In this document: positions 25,801 to 36,407 of the stretch, piece by piece
Position numbering within the stretch: position 1 is the first letter of the stretch
Layout of the letters: the number at the start of each line of letters is the position of its first letter
DNA from: an uncultured Ignavibacteriota bacterium
Lineage (GTDB): Bacteria; Bacteroidota; Ignavibacteria; UBA10030; UBA8401
DNA length: 42,717 bases
Reading direction: 5' to 3'
NCBI GenBank assembly: GCA_903861125.1
Contig: CAIOTF010000027.1
Location: 1 to 42,717 of the forward strand
Made by a program: the position numbers and the translations under genes
The notes under the pieces: generated by a model
Database searches by the model: none
What the model was told of the DNA's origin: nothing
Seen by the model: the letters and a program-made list of their open reading frames with translations, nothing else

Positions 25801-27536
25801 AGGAACAGCGCTGGTTCCTGATGCGTGTCTTTCCGATCAAAGGTTTGCAAAAAGGTGTTGTGGTATCGCATGAGAATATAACGGATCAAAAACGGTCGCA
25901 GGAATTATTGATGGCGCGCTTACGGATAAGCGAATTTGCAAAAGATAGTTCGATGCGTGCTCTTCTGCAAAAGACACTTGATGAGGCGGAATTGTTGACC
26001 GGCAGTACGATTGGATTTTTCCATTTCGTCGATGCCGGCCAGGAGAACCTTACGCTTCAGGCATGGTCTACCAACACACTTTCATCCATGTGCACTGCCG
26101 AAGGTCAGGGATCGCACTATCCAATTTCTAAAGCCGGTGTGTGGACCGACTGCATAGCGGAACGACGACCGGTGATCCATAATGATTATCGGTCATTGCC
26201 GCACCGGAAAGGAATGCCGGAAGGTCATGCGCATGTGGAACGCGAACTGGTGGTGCCGATTATGAGAGCCAACAGGGTCGAAGCGCTGCTTGGAATAGGG
26301 AACAAACCAACATTGTACAATGAAAGCGACACAAAAGTTGTGGAACTGCTTGCGAACCTGGCCTGGGATATTGTACTGCGTAAACAGGCGCAGAACGCAT
26401 TCACGGAAAGCGAACAGCGCTGGCGGTACGCGCTGGAAGGGGCCGGAGATGCCGTTTGGGAATGGGATTTTGTGAACAATAAGGTTTTCCGGTCTGCACA
26501 ATGGAAGGAGATGCTCGGTTATTCGGAGGAGGAAATCTCAGATACTTTTCAGGAAACAGAACGGCTTGTTCATCCGGATGATCTTGCGTTGTACCAGGAA
26601 ACGCTGCGCAGAAGCACAGAAGGAACTACAGCATCGTTTGCAATCGAGTACCGTTTGCGATGCAAGAATGGCGATTACAAATGGGTGCTGAAGCGGGGTA
26701 AAACAATGCAGTGGCTTCAGGGTAATACACCGTCGCGTATCATCGGCACACATACCGATATAACCAAACACAAAAAGATTCAGTCTGAGATACAGGAACT
26801 GAATGAACATCTCGAGGAGAAGGTTGAGGAGAGAACGCGCCAACTGCAGGAGACGAACAAACAGCTGGAAACGTTCTCCTATTCCATCTCTCACGATCTG
26901 CGCGCACCGCTTCGGGCGATCGACACGTTCTCACGGGTATTGTTTGAAGAAAATCTGGACCGCATCAGTGAAAACGGTAATCGCCAAATATCGCTGATCC
27001 GCGAAAATACGCTCCGCATGGGACGTTTGATCGACGATCTGCTTGAATTCTCACGGACAAACCGCGGCGAGCTGAAACGTATGCTGTTTGATATGAATTT
27101 TCTGGTAACGAAAATCCTTAACGATCTCATCGCAGCCGAACCGGAGAGGGTGGTCGAGGTGCATGTCGATCCTATGCCGAAGGTCTTCGGTGACCCGTCG
27201 TTGTTCCGCCAGGTGTTCATCAATCTTATCGGCAACGCACTTAAATTTTCAAGACAGCGCGAGTTGACGGTTATTCATATCGGAGCGGTGGATAGGGAAA
27301 CGGAAACGATGATCTTTATTAAAGACAACGGCGCCGGTTTTGATATGCGGTATGCCGAAAAACTGTTCGGCGTCTTCCAGCGCCTGCATCCGGAATCGGA
27401 ATTTGCCGGCACCGGTGTCGGGCTTGCCATCGTGCAGCGCATCATTCAGCGTCACGGCGGAACGATCCGGGCAGAGTCAGAGCCGAGTAAAGGTGCGGCA
27501 TTTATTTTCACCATTCCGAAAAATGCAGTAGCATGA
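22812..27536 (+). CDS. Membrane histidine kinase with eight PAS domains and a GAF domain
   Basis: A 1574-residue kinase. About four membrane segments occupy residues 12-140. Then come PAS-like domains starting near 153, 271, 401, 526, 650, 778 and 903, a GAF domain (about 1035-1195), and an eighth PAS (about 1200-1320). The HisKA domain has His1361 in SISHDLRAPLR. The HATPase domain (about 1460-1572) has NLIGNALKF, DNGAGFD and GTGVGLA. The GAF domain contains the HYPISKAGVW...PVIHNDY pattern found with many PAS kinases. No receiver or DNA-binding output is attached, so the partner is unknown. The kinase core closely resembles that of the next gene. Confidence 0.92.
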   Translation: MKMFSFNTLRSSAGKRLFLWIISMLMVCFMSYVVFPVIMISLINRFGEKELLIAIVLTSISVNLATSLFLLVRAKYYMRMSLWILLVAPNLLLAFTNLLELYELLFSADLLLAYPVSELSEFVVSLSLFSGVVLTAPIFASISKTSEQLRMNELKYRGIFESSTDAVILLDNSSHLVLDCNRQTEKLFGYRHEEMIGKNAIDLSAEQASTEFTFRENICNVPLRYFKRKDGTTFPAEISGTIFSQDHKEYRVGFIRDLSEKLKQMENLQHSEERFRIAMDALNGYLYEIDLATNMAFRSNNFEKVVGYTNTEVPVDLSIQNKHIHPDDRETVLKERNEDLASAKTQFEREYRIRKKDGSYIVVQDRGNIIRDTKGNAVKLFGSIVDVTTQRMAEQKVRESEIYLRGILESTDDGIIAVDNNGTYIKSNTRFAELWNIPQEMIQAGDNNVLMEYLQNKVVNPAEFLSSIQIMYNSVSSDFDIIHLLDGRIFERFTTSLNLKNDIVGRVWSFKDVTEREKNETSIKKYYGLLTSLLENLPFDFWARDVNGVGIIQSAAGKKLWGDIVLNTPDDQAIDEELRAIWKNNNARAFAGEVVRGEKSYALTESNERREFFEMIAPYYIDRSIAGVLGINIDITESKVAEKKLRDSERLLKQSQQISRIGSYVLDISTGIWHGSEELEELFGILADDDHSVEGWTSIVHPEHRQQMADYFLHEVIEKKHRFNKEYKIQKKNNGEVLWVNGIGELEYDTAGIPVRMIGTIQDITERKLFQEELNVSEEKYRLLVEGSPDAIEIYVDGKVVYVNEAAIRLMQARDAGSLIGKSIFDFVHPSSREIVIRRMEQMAGERVPLPYAEEQFIRLDGTAVDVEVKAIPIQYQNAPGIQLIIRDITERKKAIAAIGASEMFVKDILNSLSESIAVLNEAGTVIEVNTAWKDFGSSNNNKDSAYGVGSNYLEVCKKAVALFSDEFALQALNGITDVVNRKKSSFQMEYPCHSIQEQRWFLMRVFPIKGLQKGVVVSHENITDQKRSQELLMARLRISEFAKDSSMRALLQKTLDEAELLTGSTIGFFHFVDAGQENLTLQAWSTNTLSSMCTAEGQGSHYPISKAGVWTDCIAERRPVIHNDYRSLPHRKGMPEGHAHVERELVVPIMRANRVEALLGIGNKPTLYNESDTKVVELLANLAWDIVLRKQAQNAFTESEQRWRYALEGAGDAVWEWDFVNNKVFRSAQWKEMLGYSEEEISDTFQETERLVHPDDLALYQETLRRSTEGTTASFAIEYRLRCKNGDYKWVLKRGKTMQWLQGNTPSRIIGTHTDITKHKKIQSEIQELNEHLEEKVEERTRQLQETNKQLETFSYSISHDLRAPLRAIDTFSRVLFEENLDRISENGNRQISLIRENTLRMGRLIDDLLEFSRTNRGELKRMLFDMNFLVTKILNDLIAAEPERVVEVHVDPMPKVFGDPSLFRQVFINLIGNALKFSRQRELTVIHIGAVDRETETMIFIKDNGAGFDMRYAEKLFGVFQRLHPESEFAGTGVGLAIVQRIIQRHGGTIRAESEPSKGAAFIFTIPKNAVA

Positions 27537-27570
27537 AAATGTTTGTTAAAAAAAATAAATCCGACCGGTT

Positions 27571-29451
27571 ATGAACTATATCCAAATTATATCATATGGT
27601 ACTAACGGAATGCTGCTGCTGAGCATGATGTTCTCGCTTATCCTTGCGGTAAAGAACTATGAACGGATGTTCAACCTTTATTATTCTGCCGTCGTTCTGA
27701 CCGTGATCGTGTATAACAGCGCGAATACATTTGCAGTCGTCGCCGAAGTATTAACGCCGAACGAATATATCTTCATCGAAAAACTGACGAATATCGTTCT
27801 GGTTATTTGTGCATTGGTGTACCTAAAACTCATATCGCACATGTCCGGGTACCATTCAAAAAAGTTGTATACAGTGCTTCTGGTTCTTGCCGCGGTACTT
27901 CTTCTGCTCAATCATCTTCTTCCGAACGGTATGGTTGTTGATGAGATCGTAAAAATTGAAAAAAATTTCACTCCAACGGGTGAGAAGGTCAATAATGTCA
28001 CAATCACCACATCGGTATTTGCCTATCTTTCCTATCTTTTCATCATCGGCCTCACGGTGTATATGATCAACGCGTCACGCTTTGCATTCATGAACCGCCG
28101 GCGCGAAGAGGGATACCTGATTGTTGGGTCTCTGGTGCCGCCCGTGATGATTATTATGCTCGTCAGCATTCTCATCGACCAGAATATCATTTCGCCGTTC
28201 ATCGGATATTTCATTAACGGTACGGGATTTTTATTCCTCACATTTGTTCTTGGTCATCGAAGCACAAAGGAAGTATTGAATTCTGTTGACCGTGGAAAAG
28301 AACTGCTGGAAAAGGAGGAAAAATACCGCCTGTTGTTCGATTCAGCCGGCGACGCAATATTTCTTCTGCATCACAGCGTGATCATAGACTGCAATCCCGT
28401 TACGCTCACGCTGTTCCGCTGTTCCAAGAATGATTTCATCGGCAAAACGGTTTTTGCATTTTCGCCTGAATTCCAGCCGGACGGAGAAACTTCCGTCAAT
28501 AAATCGAAGAAAATTATCGATGCACTGAAGAATGGAGAACACCGGACTTTTTCCTGGACGCATATGCGGTTGGACAAATCACTATTTTCAGCAGAGATAC
28601 AATTGAATGCATTTTTTCTTAACGGAAAAACTTTTATTCAGGCCGTTGTCCGTGATGTGACCATCCGTCAGGAAGCTGAAAAGATCCTCCGGAACAGCGA
28701 AGGGAAATACAGGGAATTGTCGGCGTATCTTGAAGAAGCCGTGAATGCAAGAACGTTCGAACTGGCGGAAACAAACAAGCAGCTCGAATCGTTCTCAAAT
28801 TCGGTCTCGCAGGACCTTCATACGCCCCTCCGAACCATCGAATCTTTTTCCCGCATGCTGATGGAATCGGAATCCGGTAACGTCAGTGAAGAAGGGAAAC
28901 ACCGGCTGTCGGTGATCCGCGAAAATACGGTAAAGATGAGCGGCATGATTGATGATCTGCTTTCGTTTGCACGCACAAGCAAGGTTGAAATCATCAGAAT
29001 CTCCGTTGACATTAACGTACTGATAAAAAAAGTAATGGAAGAACTGGTGTTGAAGGAGACCGGCAGAAAATTTGAAATATCGGTGGATGACCTGCCTGCA
29101 ATAACGGGAGACCCTGCACTACTGCGCCAGGTTTTTGTGAATCTGATCGGCAATGCGATAAAATTCACGCGTCATTGCGGGATTGCGAATATCCGCATCA
29201 CAGGAACGGAGACAGCGGAGAGAACGACGATCACCATCCAGGATAACGGCTGCGGATTTGATATGATGTACAGCGATAAATTGTTCGGGATTTTTCAGCG
29301 GCTCCATTCCGAACTGGAATATGAAGGGTCCGGTGTCGGTCTGGCAATTGTCCGACGGATCATTCAGCGGCACGACGGTTCTGTAACAGCATTTGCCGAA
29401 CCGGGCAAGGGCACACGCATCACGGTTACAATACCAAAATTACAACACTAA
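27571..29451 (+). CDS. 7TM-type histidine kinase lacking the phospho-acceptor His
   Basis: A 626-residue protein. About seven hydrophobic segments fill residues 1-230, like the 7TM sensor module of some histidine kinases. A PAS domain (about 250-370) and a coiled linker follow. In the HisKA domain the conserved SxSHDLRxPLR reads SVSQDLHTPLR, so the phospho-acceptor His is Gln414 (codon CAG at 28810-28812). The ATPase domain looks intact: NLIGNAIKFT, DNGCGFD and GSGVGLA. It is a close relative of the kinase core encoded just upstream and may form heterodimers with it or act as a phosphatase or regulator; that is inference. It begins 35 bp after the upstream gene. Confidence 0.9.
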   Translation: MNYIQIISYGTNGMLLLSMMFSLILAVKNYERMFNLYYSAVVLTVIVYNSANTFAVVAEVLTPNEYIFIEKLTNIVLVICALVYLKLISHMSGYHSKKLYTVLLVLAAVLLLLNHLLPNGMVVDEIVKIEKNFTPTGEKVNNVTITTSVFAYLSYLFIIGLTVYMINASRFAFMNRRREEGYLIVGSLVPPVMIIMLVSILIDQNIISPFIGYFINGTGFLFLTFVLGHRSTKEVLNSVDRGKELLEKEEKYRLLFDSAGDAIFLLHHSVIIDCNPVTLTLFRCSKNDFIGKTVFAFSPEFQPDGETSVNKSKKIIDALKNGEHRTFSWTHMRLDKSLFSAEIQLNAFFLNGKTFIQAVVRDVTIRQEAEKILRNSEGKYRELSAYLEEAVNARTFELAETNKQLESFSNSVSQDLHTPLRTIESFSRMLMESESGNVSEEGKHRLSVIRENTVKMSGMIDDLLSFARTSKVEIIRISVDINVLIKKVMEELVLKETGRKFEISVDDLPAITGDPALLRQVFVNLIGNAIKFTRHCGIANIRITGTETAERTTITIQDNGCGFDMMYSDKLFGIFQRLHSELEYEGSGVGLAIVRRIIQRHDGSVTAFAEPGKGTRITVTIPKLQH

Positions 29452-29510
29452 CACTATCGCTTCTGCCGTGCATCGGATGTGATCGGCGGAAAGACCGGAT
29501 TGAAAAAGTT

Positions 29511-32270
29511 ATGAAATCACCGATACAGATAATTTTGATTGAAGATGATCCCAATGATGTTGAGATACTCCGCTATGAATTGAAAAAAGGTGGGTTGTCT
29601 TTCAATCTATTCATTGTGGACAATGAAACAAAATTCCGCGATGCACTCGTGCAAGTGCATCCCGATATCGTCATCTCCGATTATTCTCTTCCCATGTTCA
29701 GCGGTCAGCTGGCACTGGAGATTACAAAATCGCTGTTTCCGGACGTTCCTTTCCTTATCGTCTCCGGTGTCATAGGTGAGGATGTTGCGATTCAGCTGAT
29801 CAAAGCTGGAAGCAGCGACTATCTGCTGAAGGATAAATTGGGACGGTTGTGCACATCAATCCTGCATGCGTTGAAGGAAGCCGAAGAACACAGTGAAAAA
29901 AACCGCATGCTGATGGAGTTAAAGGAAAGCGAAGAACGCTTCAGAATTCTGGCAGACAATTCTCCGGTGTTCATCTGGAAGACCAATACCGAAGGGATAT
30001 GCACTTATTTTAACAGAGGGTGGCTGGAATTTACCGGAACTGCAGCGGAAAACAGGCGGGAGATACAATGGGGTTCCTGGGTTCATGCTGAGGATACAGC
30101 GCACTGCAATGATATTGCCGGACTAGCTATAACCACGCAGAAGCCGTTCGAAGTAGAGTACAGATTGCAGCGTTTCGACGGAGTATTCCGCTGGGTGCTA
30201 GACAAAGGTGCTCCGAATTTTCTGCCAAACGGGGAGTTCATCGGTTATATCGGTTCGTGTATGGATATCACGGACCGGAAAGAGGCAGAAGAAAAATTAC
30301 GCGAAACAAAAGAACTGCTTGATACATTCTACTCTCAGACTCTGGATGGATGTTATTTTGCAATGTTCGACACGGCTCTTGTGTGGGATTCTTCTGTCGA
30401 CCGAAGCGCAGTGCTTCGTGCCTGTCTGTCTACAATCAAAGTTACCGATGCGAACATTGCCTTTATTCAGCAATTTACGCTGAAAAACGAACAGATCGTC
30501 GGTACGGTGTTCGGCTCATTGTTTGTACGCCGCGCAGAATCCGAACAATTTCTTGAAAAACTTTTTGATGCATCCAAAATGAATTATACCGCAGTCATGG
30601 AGAGACCCGACAAAGCGGAAATCGTTGTGGAAGGGAATGCAGTATGTCTGTACGACCGGTTCCGCAACATCACCGGCTTCTATGGCGTGCAGCGCGACAT
30701 TACCCAGGAAAAAAAGGATTATGATCTGTTGCGTCATAAAGCCGATTTTTATCAGCGGCTGTTCGAAGATGATCTTACAGGGGACTTTGTAACAAAGGCG
30801 GACGGTACCATTATCAAGGTGAACCAGCAGTGCGTCATCATGTTCGGGTACGATTCCATTGAAGAGATGTGTTCTATCAATGTAATTTCATTATATGCCA
30901 ACGCCGATGAACGGAAAATGACCGTTGAAAAAATTGCCAGGGAACAGCAAATAGACCATTTTGAATTTCACGGCATTAAAAAGGATGGATCGGTGTTCGA
31001 TGGTATTGTCAGTGCTTCCGGCAAATTTGATGTTGAGGGACGTTTGGTGGAGATTGTTGGAATGATCTCAGATAATTCCCATCGAAAAGATATTGAACGT
31101 CAACTGTTTCAAGCGCAGAAACTTGAAAGCATCGGAACGCTGGCAAGCGGCATTGCACACGATTTCAATAACATTCTCAATAATATTTATGGATTCTGCA
31201 GCCAGTTAAAAAAATATCATACGAATCCGGTGAAAGTGCTGAAATATGCCGAAACCATCGGTCAGTCCGCAGAGCGCGGTGCACAGATCTCCACCAAGCT
31301 GTTGTCTTTTGCCCGCCAGAAGAATTCCGATATTGGTTTATTGAATATTGCCGCCGTTGTTGATGAAGTCGTTGATATGTGCAACAGCACATTCATGCAA
31401 AGTACAAAAATACAAGTGATCAAGAATGATCCGGTATGGGATGTCTACGGCGACAAAAGCAGTATTTATCAATTGCTGCTGAATTTATGCTTGAATGCAC
31501 GCGATGCGATCAATGATGATCCTCTAAAAAAGAACAGCGGTTTGATCACCATTACTGTGATGAACCATTCGGTGAATGGCGATTCGGTCCGCTGGTTTGG
31601 AAATAAGCGGCCGGACAATGCAGTGAAAATCACGGTAAAAGATAACGGCTGCGGTATTACGGAGGCTATCCGGGAAAAGATCTTCGATCCGTTCTTTACC
31701 ACGAAGATCACCAGTGAGCAGAGAGGGACCGGACTCGGTCTATCCATTGTTCATAACACCGTTAAGCATCATCACGGAGCGATCACTGTTGAGAGTCTGC
31801 CGGGTGCAGGAACAGAATTCACAATTTATATCCCAGCTGCGGAAAATTCAGTACAGAAGTATACTCAAATATCTCTCCTGATCTCTACGGCAAAACATAA
31901 CGAGCTTGTGTTGCTTGTCGACGACGAAGCATCTATGCGGCAGCTCGGCACCGAACTTCTGGAAGAGGCGGGTTTCCGCGTATTGACGGCTGTGAACGGC
32001 AGAGAAGCGGTGAACATCTATCGCGAGCGTTATCAGGAGATCGACCTTGTTATTTTGGATCTTGTGATGCCTGAACTCGACGGCGGACAGACGTATGTTG
32101 AAATGAAAAAAATCCGTCCGGAAGTTAAGGCGTTCTTCTGCAGCGGTTTTGTGACCGACCAGCTAATCTCGTCGCTGCTCGAAGAAGAACATTTGCGTGC
32201 TCTTCAAAAACCATTTAAACCGGAAATATTCGTTCAAACAGTCTGTGATGTTCTGTATGAAAACATCTGA
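29511..32270 (+). CDS. Hybrid histidine kinase (REC-PAS-PAS-PAS-HisKA-HATPase-REC)
   Basis: A 919-residue soluble kinase. The N-terminal receiver has Asp57 in [12 protein letters not shown] domains lie near 140-265 (with a PAC-like end, [13 protein letters not shown]), 270-400 and 410-530. The HisKA has His550 in [10 protein letters not shown]. The HATPase keeps its N-box ([10 protein letters not shown]), DNGCGI and GTGLGLS. The C-terminal receiver has Asp850 in VILDLVMPE. The two receivers suggest a node in a phosphorelay: one input, one output or self-regulating. It follows the His-less kinase by 59 bp on the same strand. Confidence 0.92.
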   Translation: MKSPIQIILIEDDPNDVEILRYELKKGGLSFNLFIVDNETKFRDALVQVHPDIVISDYSLPMFSGQLALEITKSLFPDVPFLIVSGVIGEDVAIQLIKAGSSDYLLKDKLGRLCTSILHALKEAEEHSEKNRMLMELKESEERFRILADNSPVFIWKTNTEGICTYFNRGWLEFTGTAAENRREIQWGSWVHAEDTAHCNDIAGLAITTQKPFEVEYRLQRFDGVFRWVLDKGAPNFLPNGEFIGYIGSCMDITDRKEAEEKLRETKELLDTFYSQTLDGCYFAMFDTALVWDSSVDRSAVLRACLSTIKVTDANIAFIQQFTLKNEQIVGTVFGSLFVRRAESEQFLEKLFDASKMNYTAVMERPDKAEIVVEGNAVCLYDRFRNITGFYGVQRDITQEKKDYDLLRHKADFYQRLFEDDLTGDFVTKADGTIIKVNQQCVIMFGYDSIEEMCSINVISLYANADERKMTVEKIAREQQIDHFEFHGIKKDGSVFDGIVSASGKFDVEGRLVEIVGMISDNSHRKDIERQLFQAQKLESIGTLASGIAHDFNNILNNIYGFCSQLKKYHTNPVKVLKYAETIGQSAERGAQISTKLLSFARQKNSDIGLLNIAAVVDEVVDMCNSTFMQSTKIQVIKNDPVWDVYGDKSSIYQLLLNLCLNARDAINDDPLKKNSGLITITVMNHSVNGDSVRWFGNKRPDNAVKITVKDNGCGITEAIREKIFDPFFTTKITSEQRGTGLGLSIVHNTVKHHHGAITVESLPGAGTEFTIYIPAAENSVQKYTQISLLISTAKHNELVLLVDDEASMRQLGTELLEEAGFRVLTAVNGREAVNIYRERYQEIDLVILDLVMPELDGGQTYVEMKKIRPEVKAFFCSGFVTDQLISSLLEEEHLRALQKPFKPEIFVQTVCDVLYENI

Positions 32271-32568
32271 ACAATATTAGCCATTTGAAGAGAAACCGAT
32301 AAACATCTTCCCGATAATCCATTTTAAATTCACAATATTTGCTGAATGTTTTCGCCTATTTACTTCCTTCTCTGCCGATCCGTCTCTTCAGTATCATGGC
32401 ACATTTCTTGAAGTAGCCCAATCAAAGAACCCGCTGAGCGTAACCTCCAACCAATGAAACTTCAGATCCGGTCATTGGGCGGATTGTAACGTTTCAATTT
32501 CTGTTTCAAAACTCTGCCTGCGAACAGGAGTATAAAACTCCGTATTCAGCAGCAAACAACAATAGCTT
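32271..32568. other. Intergenic stretch before the HDOD operon
   Basis: About 300 bp with no coding frame. It includes a short GGAGT-ATAAA-ACTCC hairpin near 32528-32543 just before the next gene, and a weak sigma-54-like sequence near 32397 that I rejected. It probably contains the promoter of the operon starting at 32569. Confidence 0.45.
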
Positions 32569-32907
32569 ATGGCAATTATTTCTATTGAAAAACTCAAGGT
32601 CGGGATGGTGCTGGATGCTGAAGTGTGCGACCGGACTGGACGCGTGCTGCTGAAATGCGGATGCGAACTTCAGGAGTGGCATATCGGAAAATTATCATCG
32701 GCCGGTGTTGAGGAAGTTGATATTGCCGGCGTAGATGCTGCGGACGGTCTGGCCGACGAGAACATCACACCCGAGATGATGCAGCAATCCATCGATGCGC
32801 TTGAGAGTGCATTTTCGCTGGTGGATAAGAATTGGGATGTTATGAAAGAACTGCACAAGGCGGCGGTGTTACGGGATGTTCACAAAAAAATGGAAGGTGA
32901 TGTATGA
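32569..32907 (+). CDS. Small protein resembling the HD-GYP accessory (DUF3391-like) domain
   Basis: A 112-residue protein. The first 55 residues (SIEKLKVGMVLDAEVCDRTG ... VLLKCGCELQ ... L...GVEEVDI) follow the pattern of the N-terminal domain found before HD-GYP cyclic-di-GMP phosphodiesterase domains. The rest is an acidic helical tail with no HD or GYP motif. It overlaps the next gene by 4 bp (ATGA), so the two are translationally coupled, and that gene encodes an HDOD domain. A split HD-type signalling module is possible. Confidence 0.75.
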   Translation: MAIISIEKLKVGMVLDAEVCDRTGRVLLKCGCELQEWHIGKLSSAGVEEVDIAGVDAADGLADENITPEMMQQSIDALESAFSLVDKNWDVMKELHKAAVLRDVHKKMEGDV

Positions 32908-33767
32908 CCATACTCGTTCCATCCAAACTGGTGGCTGATTTCAAGGGAACGGCGTCGCTTCCAGTGATCTACTTTAAGCTCAATGAGGCGATCAACGATC
33001 CGAACACATCGATCCACAAGATCAGCAATGTTATCAGTGAAGATGCTTCCCTTGCTGCACGTCTGCTGAAACTTGTGAACAGTCCTTTCTATGGATTTCC
33101 GCAAAAGATCGGGACAATATCGGAAGCGGTTTTTCTCGTCGGCAGCCAACAGGTACGCGACGTTGCTTTGGCAACAACCATGATGAAGACATTCACCGGT
33201 ATTCCGGGTGATCTGATGGATATGGAAAAATTCTGGATGCACAGCCTTGCGTGCGGTGTTGGTGCAAAAGTGCTGGCGGAAACGATCGGCGAGCCGGAAT
33301 TCGAACGGTTCTTTGTTGCCGGTGTTCTGCATGATATCGGCCGTCTTGTAATGTACAGCAAGGCAACGGAAGAATCGAAAGTGATACTGCAGCGTGCGCT
33401 GCAGGAGCACAGGCCGATGGTAGAAGTTGAGTATGAGGAAATCGGCTGTTCGCATGCCGAGATCGGCCGTGCACTGCTTGATGCGTGGAAACTTCCGCAA
33501 TATTATCAGGAAGTAGCAGCGTTCCATCATACGCCGGAACGTGCCCAGCAGTATCCGCTGGAAACGATAGTCGTTCACGTGGCCGATACGATCGTCCATT
33601 CGCTCCGTTTCGGAACGAGCGGTGAACTGTATGTCCCTCGTATGCAAAAAGATTGCTGGCATAAACTGAACCTCTCCCTGAATCAGCTGTCAAAACTGAT
33701 GCATGTTATTGAACACGAAGTTAATCTGATACTGAAAATGTTCCAGGCACAGGAGATCGAAGCGTGA
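32904..33767 (+). CDS. HDOD domain signalling protein
   Basis: A 287-residue protein of typical length for single-domain HDOD proteins. [43 protein letters not shown] near the start is the classic HDOD beginning, and [11 protein letters not shown] retains the HD pair. HDOD proteins are linked to two-component and cyclic-di-GMP signalling, stress responses and motility, mostly without shown catalytic activity. It is coupled by a 4-bp overlap to the gene before and by a GTGA overlap to the hybrid kinase after, so the three form one operon. Confidence 0.93.
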   Translation: MTILVPSKLVADFKGTASLPVIYFKLNEAINDPNTSIHKISNVISEDASLAARLLKLVNSPFYGFPQKIGTISEAVFLVGSQQVRDVALATTMMKTFTGIPGDLMDMEKFWMHSLACGVGAKVLAETIGEPEFERFFVAGVLHDIGRLVMYSKATEESKVILQRALQEHRPMVEVEYEEIGCSHAEIGRALLDAWKLPQYYQEVAAFHHTPERAQQYPLETIVVHVADTIVHSLRFGTSGELYVPRMQKDCWHKLNLSLNQLSKLMHVIEHEVNLILKMFQAQEIEA

Positions 33768-36406
33768 GCAGCAAAGAACAGATTCCGGCAAAACAAATCG
33801 CCTATATCGATTCGTTGATGAGCAATAACCGTGCTCTGCTTGATGCGTTGGACCTTGTTGTTTCCATCGACCAGGTCCACTCCATGGTCGATCTTGAGAA
33901 GGACAAAAAAAGCATTCTGGCGGCCGGAGCGGAACAATTGATGCGGGTGAACCAATTTATTTTCGGCGGATTTTATCTTGGCGAACCGTCGTTTGCGAAC
34001 AATACTCCGGAATATTTTTTCCCCGAGAACGGGCTTCCCGAAGTGATGGACGGAGTTGAAAAAGTACTGACAGTGCCGATGCGCCAGTGGCTTTCCAAAC
34101 AGAAGCGCGTTGTTCATCTGCCGACATCGATCCCGAAAAAAATATTCATGTTCTATCCGCTGGCAACACGCACAAATCATTTCGGTTTTTTTGCAGGATT
34201 GATCGATGAAGAACATGCATCGGTGAATGAGATTACGCATAATCTTCTCCGGCTCATCTTCAACAATATTTCAAATTTGCTGGAGAAGCGTGATATCGTT
34301 CTTAATCTTGTCCGCCATAAGGACCACTTGCAGGAATTGGTCGGCGAACGGACCGAAGCGCTGGAACATCAGGCAAAGGATCTTCGGGCAGCAAAAGAAC
34401 GGGCGGAGCAGCAGGCCGAGGTGCTGAATGCGCAGGCGAAGGAATTGATCGCCGCACGGGAAGCAGCTCTGGAGGGATCGCGATTGAAGTCGGCGTTCGT
34501 TGCGAACATGAGTCACGAGATCAGAACGCCGATGAACGGGATTATCGGGATGGCTGAACTGCTGAGCGATACCGAACTGAACGGTGAACAGCGAAAATAT
34601 CTTGATATCATCGTCAGCTCCGGAAACGTACTGCTGAACATCATCAACGACATACTTGATTTTTCAAAGATCGAAGCGGGAAGATTGTCGCTGGAGAATG
34701 TTCCGTTTGAAATCGAACCGGTGATCGAAGAGACTGTTTCACTGTTATCACAGCGTGCGTATGCAAAAGGGATAGAGATCGTTTCATCAATCGGAAGCTC
34801 GGTTCCGCATATTGTTCACGGAGATCAGGTGCGTCTGCGTCAGGTGATTACAAACCTGCTCGGCAATGCAGTTAAATTCACGCATCACGGCGAAGTTGTC
34901 CTATCGGTCGATGTCGATACCATCTCCGATGAGGCCGTTCACCTTCGGTTCACCATTACGGATACCGGCGTGGGTATATCCGAAGAGAATCAAAAAAAAT
35001 TATTCCAGCCTTTTATACAGGCGGACAGCACTACAACGCGCAAGTACGGCGGCACCGGTCTGGGATTGGTAATTTCTCAAACCCTGGTCAATCTGATGGG
35101 GGGAATGATCGCGCTGACAAGTTCTCCGGATGTGGGAACATCATTCTCATTTGTGCTGCAGTTTAAATATTCCCGCGAATCAGAACAGGACCGTTTGGCT
35201 CCTTTATCCGGATCATCCATCCGGTTACTGATCGTGGATGAGAACGTATCTCTGCGAACGGCTGTTGGGAATTATTTGAGCGAACAATCTATCCGGGTTG
35301 GCACGGCCGGTTCTGCAGCCGACGCGCTGGTACGCATGCAGTCAGCGTTGCAGGCGTACGCACCATTCGATATCGTGTTGACCGGTGAATTACGCGGAGT
35401 AGTGAACGAAATAGATCTCATCCGTCAGATCCGTCAAATACCGGAATATGCTTCAGTGAAAGTAATAATCATGAAAGCACTGCAGACCGGTGAACATGCG
35501 GGAAATGAAATCGCCGACGGAATACTATTGAAGCCGATTCGCCGGAAAGAATTGCTGAACCGGATACGGTCACTGTCGGGAAGTTCCGTTCAGCCGAAGC
35601 CTGCGGCATCAGCGGAACATCGCACCGCAACAAGAGCTGAGAATGTATCAGCGGGGCGTATACTGGTTGTTGAAGATAACGAAGTGAATCAGGAAGTTGC
35701 TTTGAAGATACTTTATAAGATCGGTTATTCCGCGGACATTGCGAATAACGGAGCTGAAGCGTTGGACATGATCAAGGCAAATTCCTATGCAGTGGTGCTG
35801 ATGGATTGTCAGATGCCGGTGATGGATGGGTTGGAGGCGACAAAAAATATCCGATTATTATCGGCGCCAAAATCGGGTATCACGATCATTGCACTAACGG
35901 CAAATGCCGTGAAAGAAAATGTTTCGGAATGTCTTGAAGCAGGGATGAACGATTATATCTCTAAACCGATTACGGTGCGCTCTTTGGAACAGATATTGAC
36001 AAAGTGGATGAAACCTGTCCGGCAGCCCGCAGAACATTCTGCTCCGGATTCTACTGTTGATGAACCGGTCATCAGTGAAAGTATTTTGAACGGCCTCCGT
36101 CTGCTTGCGGAAGGCGAGAGTGACGGGTGGCTTGACTCATTAATCAAAATGTACATCAGCCGCAGCCGAGAAACACTGGAACAGCTTCAAACGGCAATTC
36201 TTCAGCAAAACGAAGAAATGATTGCACAGCAGGCGCATAAACTGCGCGGCAGCAGTTCAAATATCGGCGCACTCCGTATTGATGCATTAACGGAATTGCT
36301 GGAGCAGCATATCTCGCCCGATGGATTTGCCGAAGCACAAAAGATCTATGATCGGCTGCTGCAGGAATTTACTATCACACAACGGCATTTGGAAGGAGGG
36401 CAATAA
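33764..36406 (+). CDS. Hybrid histidine kinase with degenerate REC, REC and HPt (BarA-like layout)
   Basis: An 880-residue protein starting with GTG at 33764 inside the preceding stop. Residues 1-190 form a GAF-like sensor without clear motifs. A coiled coil (about 190-240) leads to HisKA with His251 in [11 protein letters not shown], and HATPase with [10 protein letters not shown] and GTGLGLV. The first receiver (about 485-600) has Gly541 where Asp is expected ([10 protein letters not shown]), so it cannot be phosphorylated in the usual way. The second receiver (about 625-745) has Asp681 in [15 protein letters not shown]-terminal HPt domain has His825 in [13 protein letters not shown]. Phosphate would pass His251 to Asp681 to His825 and then to a separate regulator, plausibly one of the two receiver proteins encoded directly downstream. 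Confidence 0.93.
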   Translation: MSSKEQIPAKQIAYIDSLMSNNRALLDALDLVVSIDQVHSMVDLEKDKKSILAAGAEQLMRVNQFIFGGFYLGEPSFANNTPEYFFPENGLPEVMDGVEKVLTVPMRQWLSKQKRVVHLPTSIPKKIFMFYPLATRTNHFGFFAGLIDEEHASVNEITHNLLRLIFNNISNLLEKRDIVLNLVRHKDHLQELVGERTEALEHQAKDLRAAKERAEQQAEVLNAQAKELIAAREAALEGSRLKSAFVANMSHEIRTPMNGIIGMAELLSDTELNGEQRKYLDIIVSSGNVLLNIINDILDFSKIEAGRLSLENVPFEIEPVIEETVSLLSQRAYAKGIEIVSSIGSSVPHIVHGDQVRLRQVITNLLGNAVKFTHHGEVVLSVDVDTISDEAVHLRFTITDTGVGISEENQKKLFQPFIQADSTTTRKYGGTGLGLVISQTLVNLMGGMIALTSSPDVGTSFSFVLQFKYSRESEQDRLAPLSGSSIRLLIVDENVSLRTAVGNYLSEQSIRVGTAGSAADALVRMQSALQAYAPFDIVLTGELRGVVNEIDLIRQIRQIPEYASVKVIIMKALQTGEHAGNEIADGILLKPIRRKELLNRIRSLSGSSVQPKPAASAEHRTATRAENVSAGRILVVEDNEVNQEVALKILYKIGYSADIANNGAEALDMIKANSYAVVLMDCQMPVMDGLEATKNIRLLSAPKSGITIIALTANAVKENVSECLEAGMNDYISKPITVRSLEQILTKWMKPVRQPAEHSAPDSTVDEPVISESILNGLRLLAEGESDGWLDSLIKMYISRSRETLEQLQTAILQQNEEMIAQQAHKLRGSSSNIGALRIDALTELLEQHISPDGFAEAQKIYDRLLQEFTITQRHLEGGQ

Positions 36407-36407
36407 T

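Noticed and set aside
32397-32412. Sigma-54-like sequence TGGCACATTTCTTGAA before the HDOD operon
   Set aside because: The -24 part fits, but the -12 GC is replaced by GA, which usually abolishes sigma-54 promoters.
32880-33662. 260-codon minus-strand frame opposite the HDOD gene
   Set aside because: Shadow frame with no binding site; the HDOD gene is clear on the plus strand.
35859-35866. TTATCGGC (minus-strand GCCGATAA) inside the hybrid kinase gene
   Set aside because: Internal to a gene, and no gene to drive on the minus strand.
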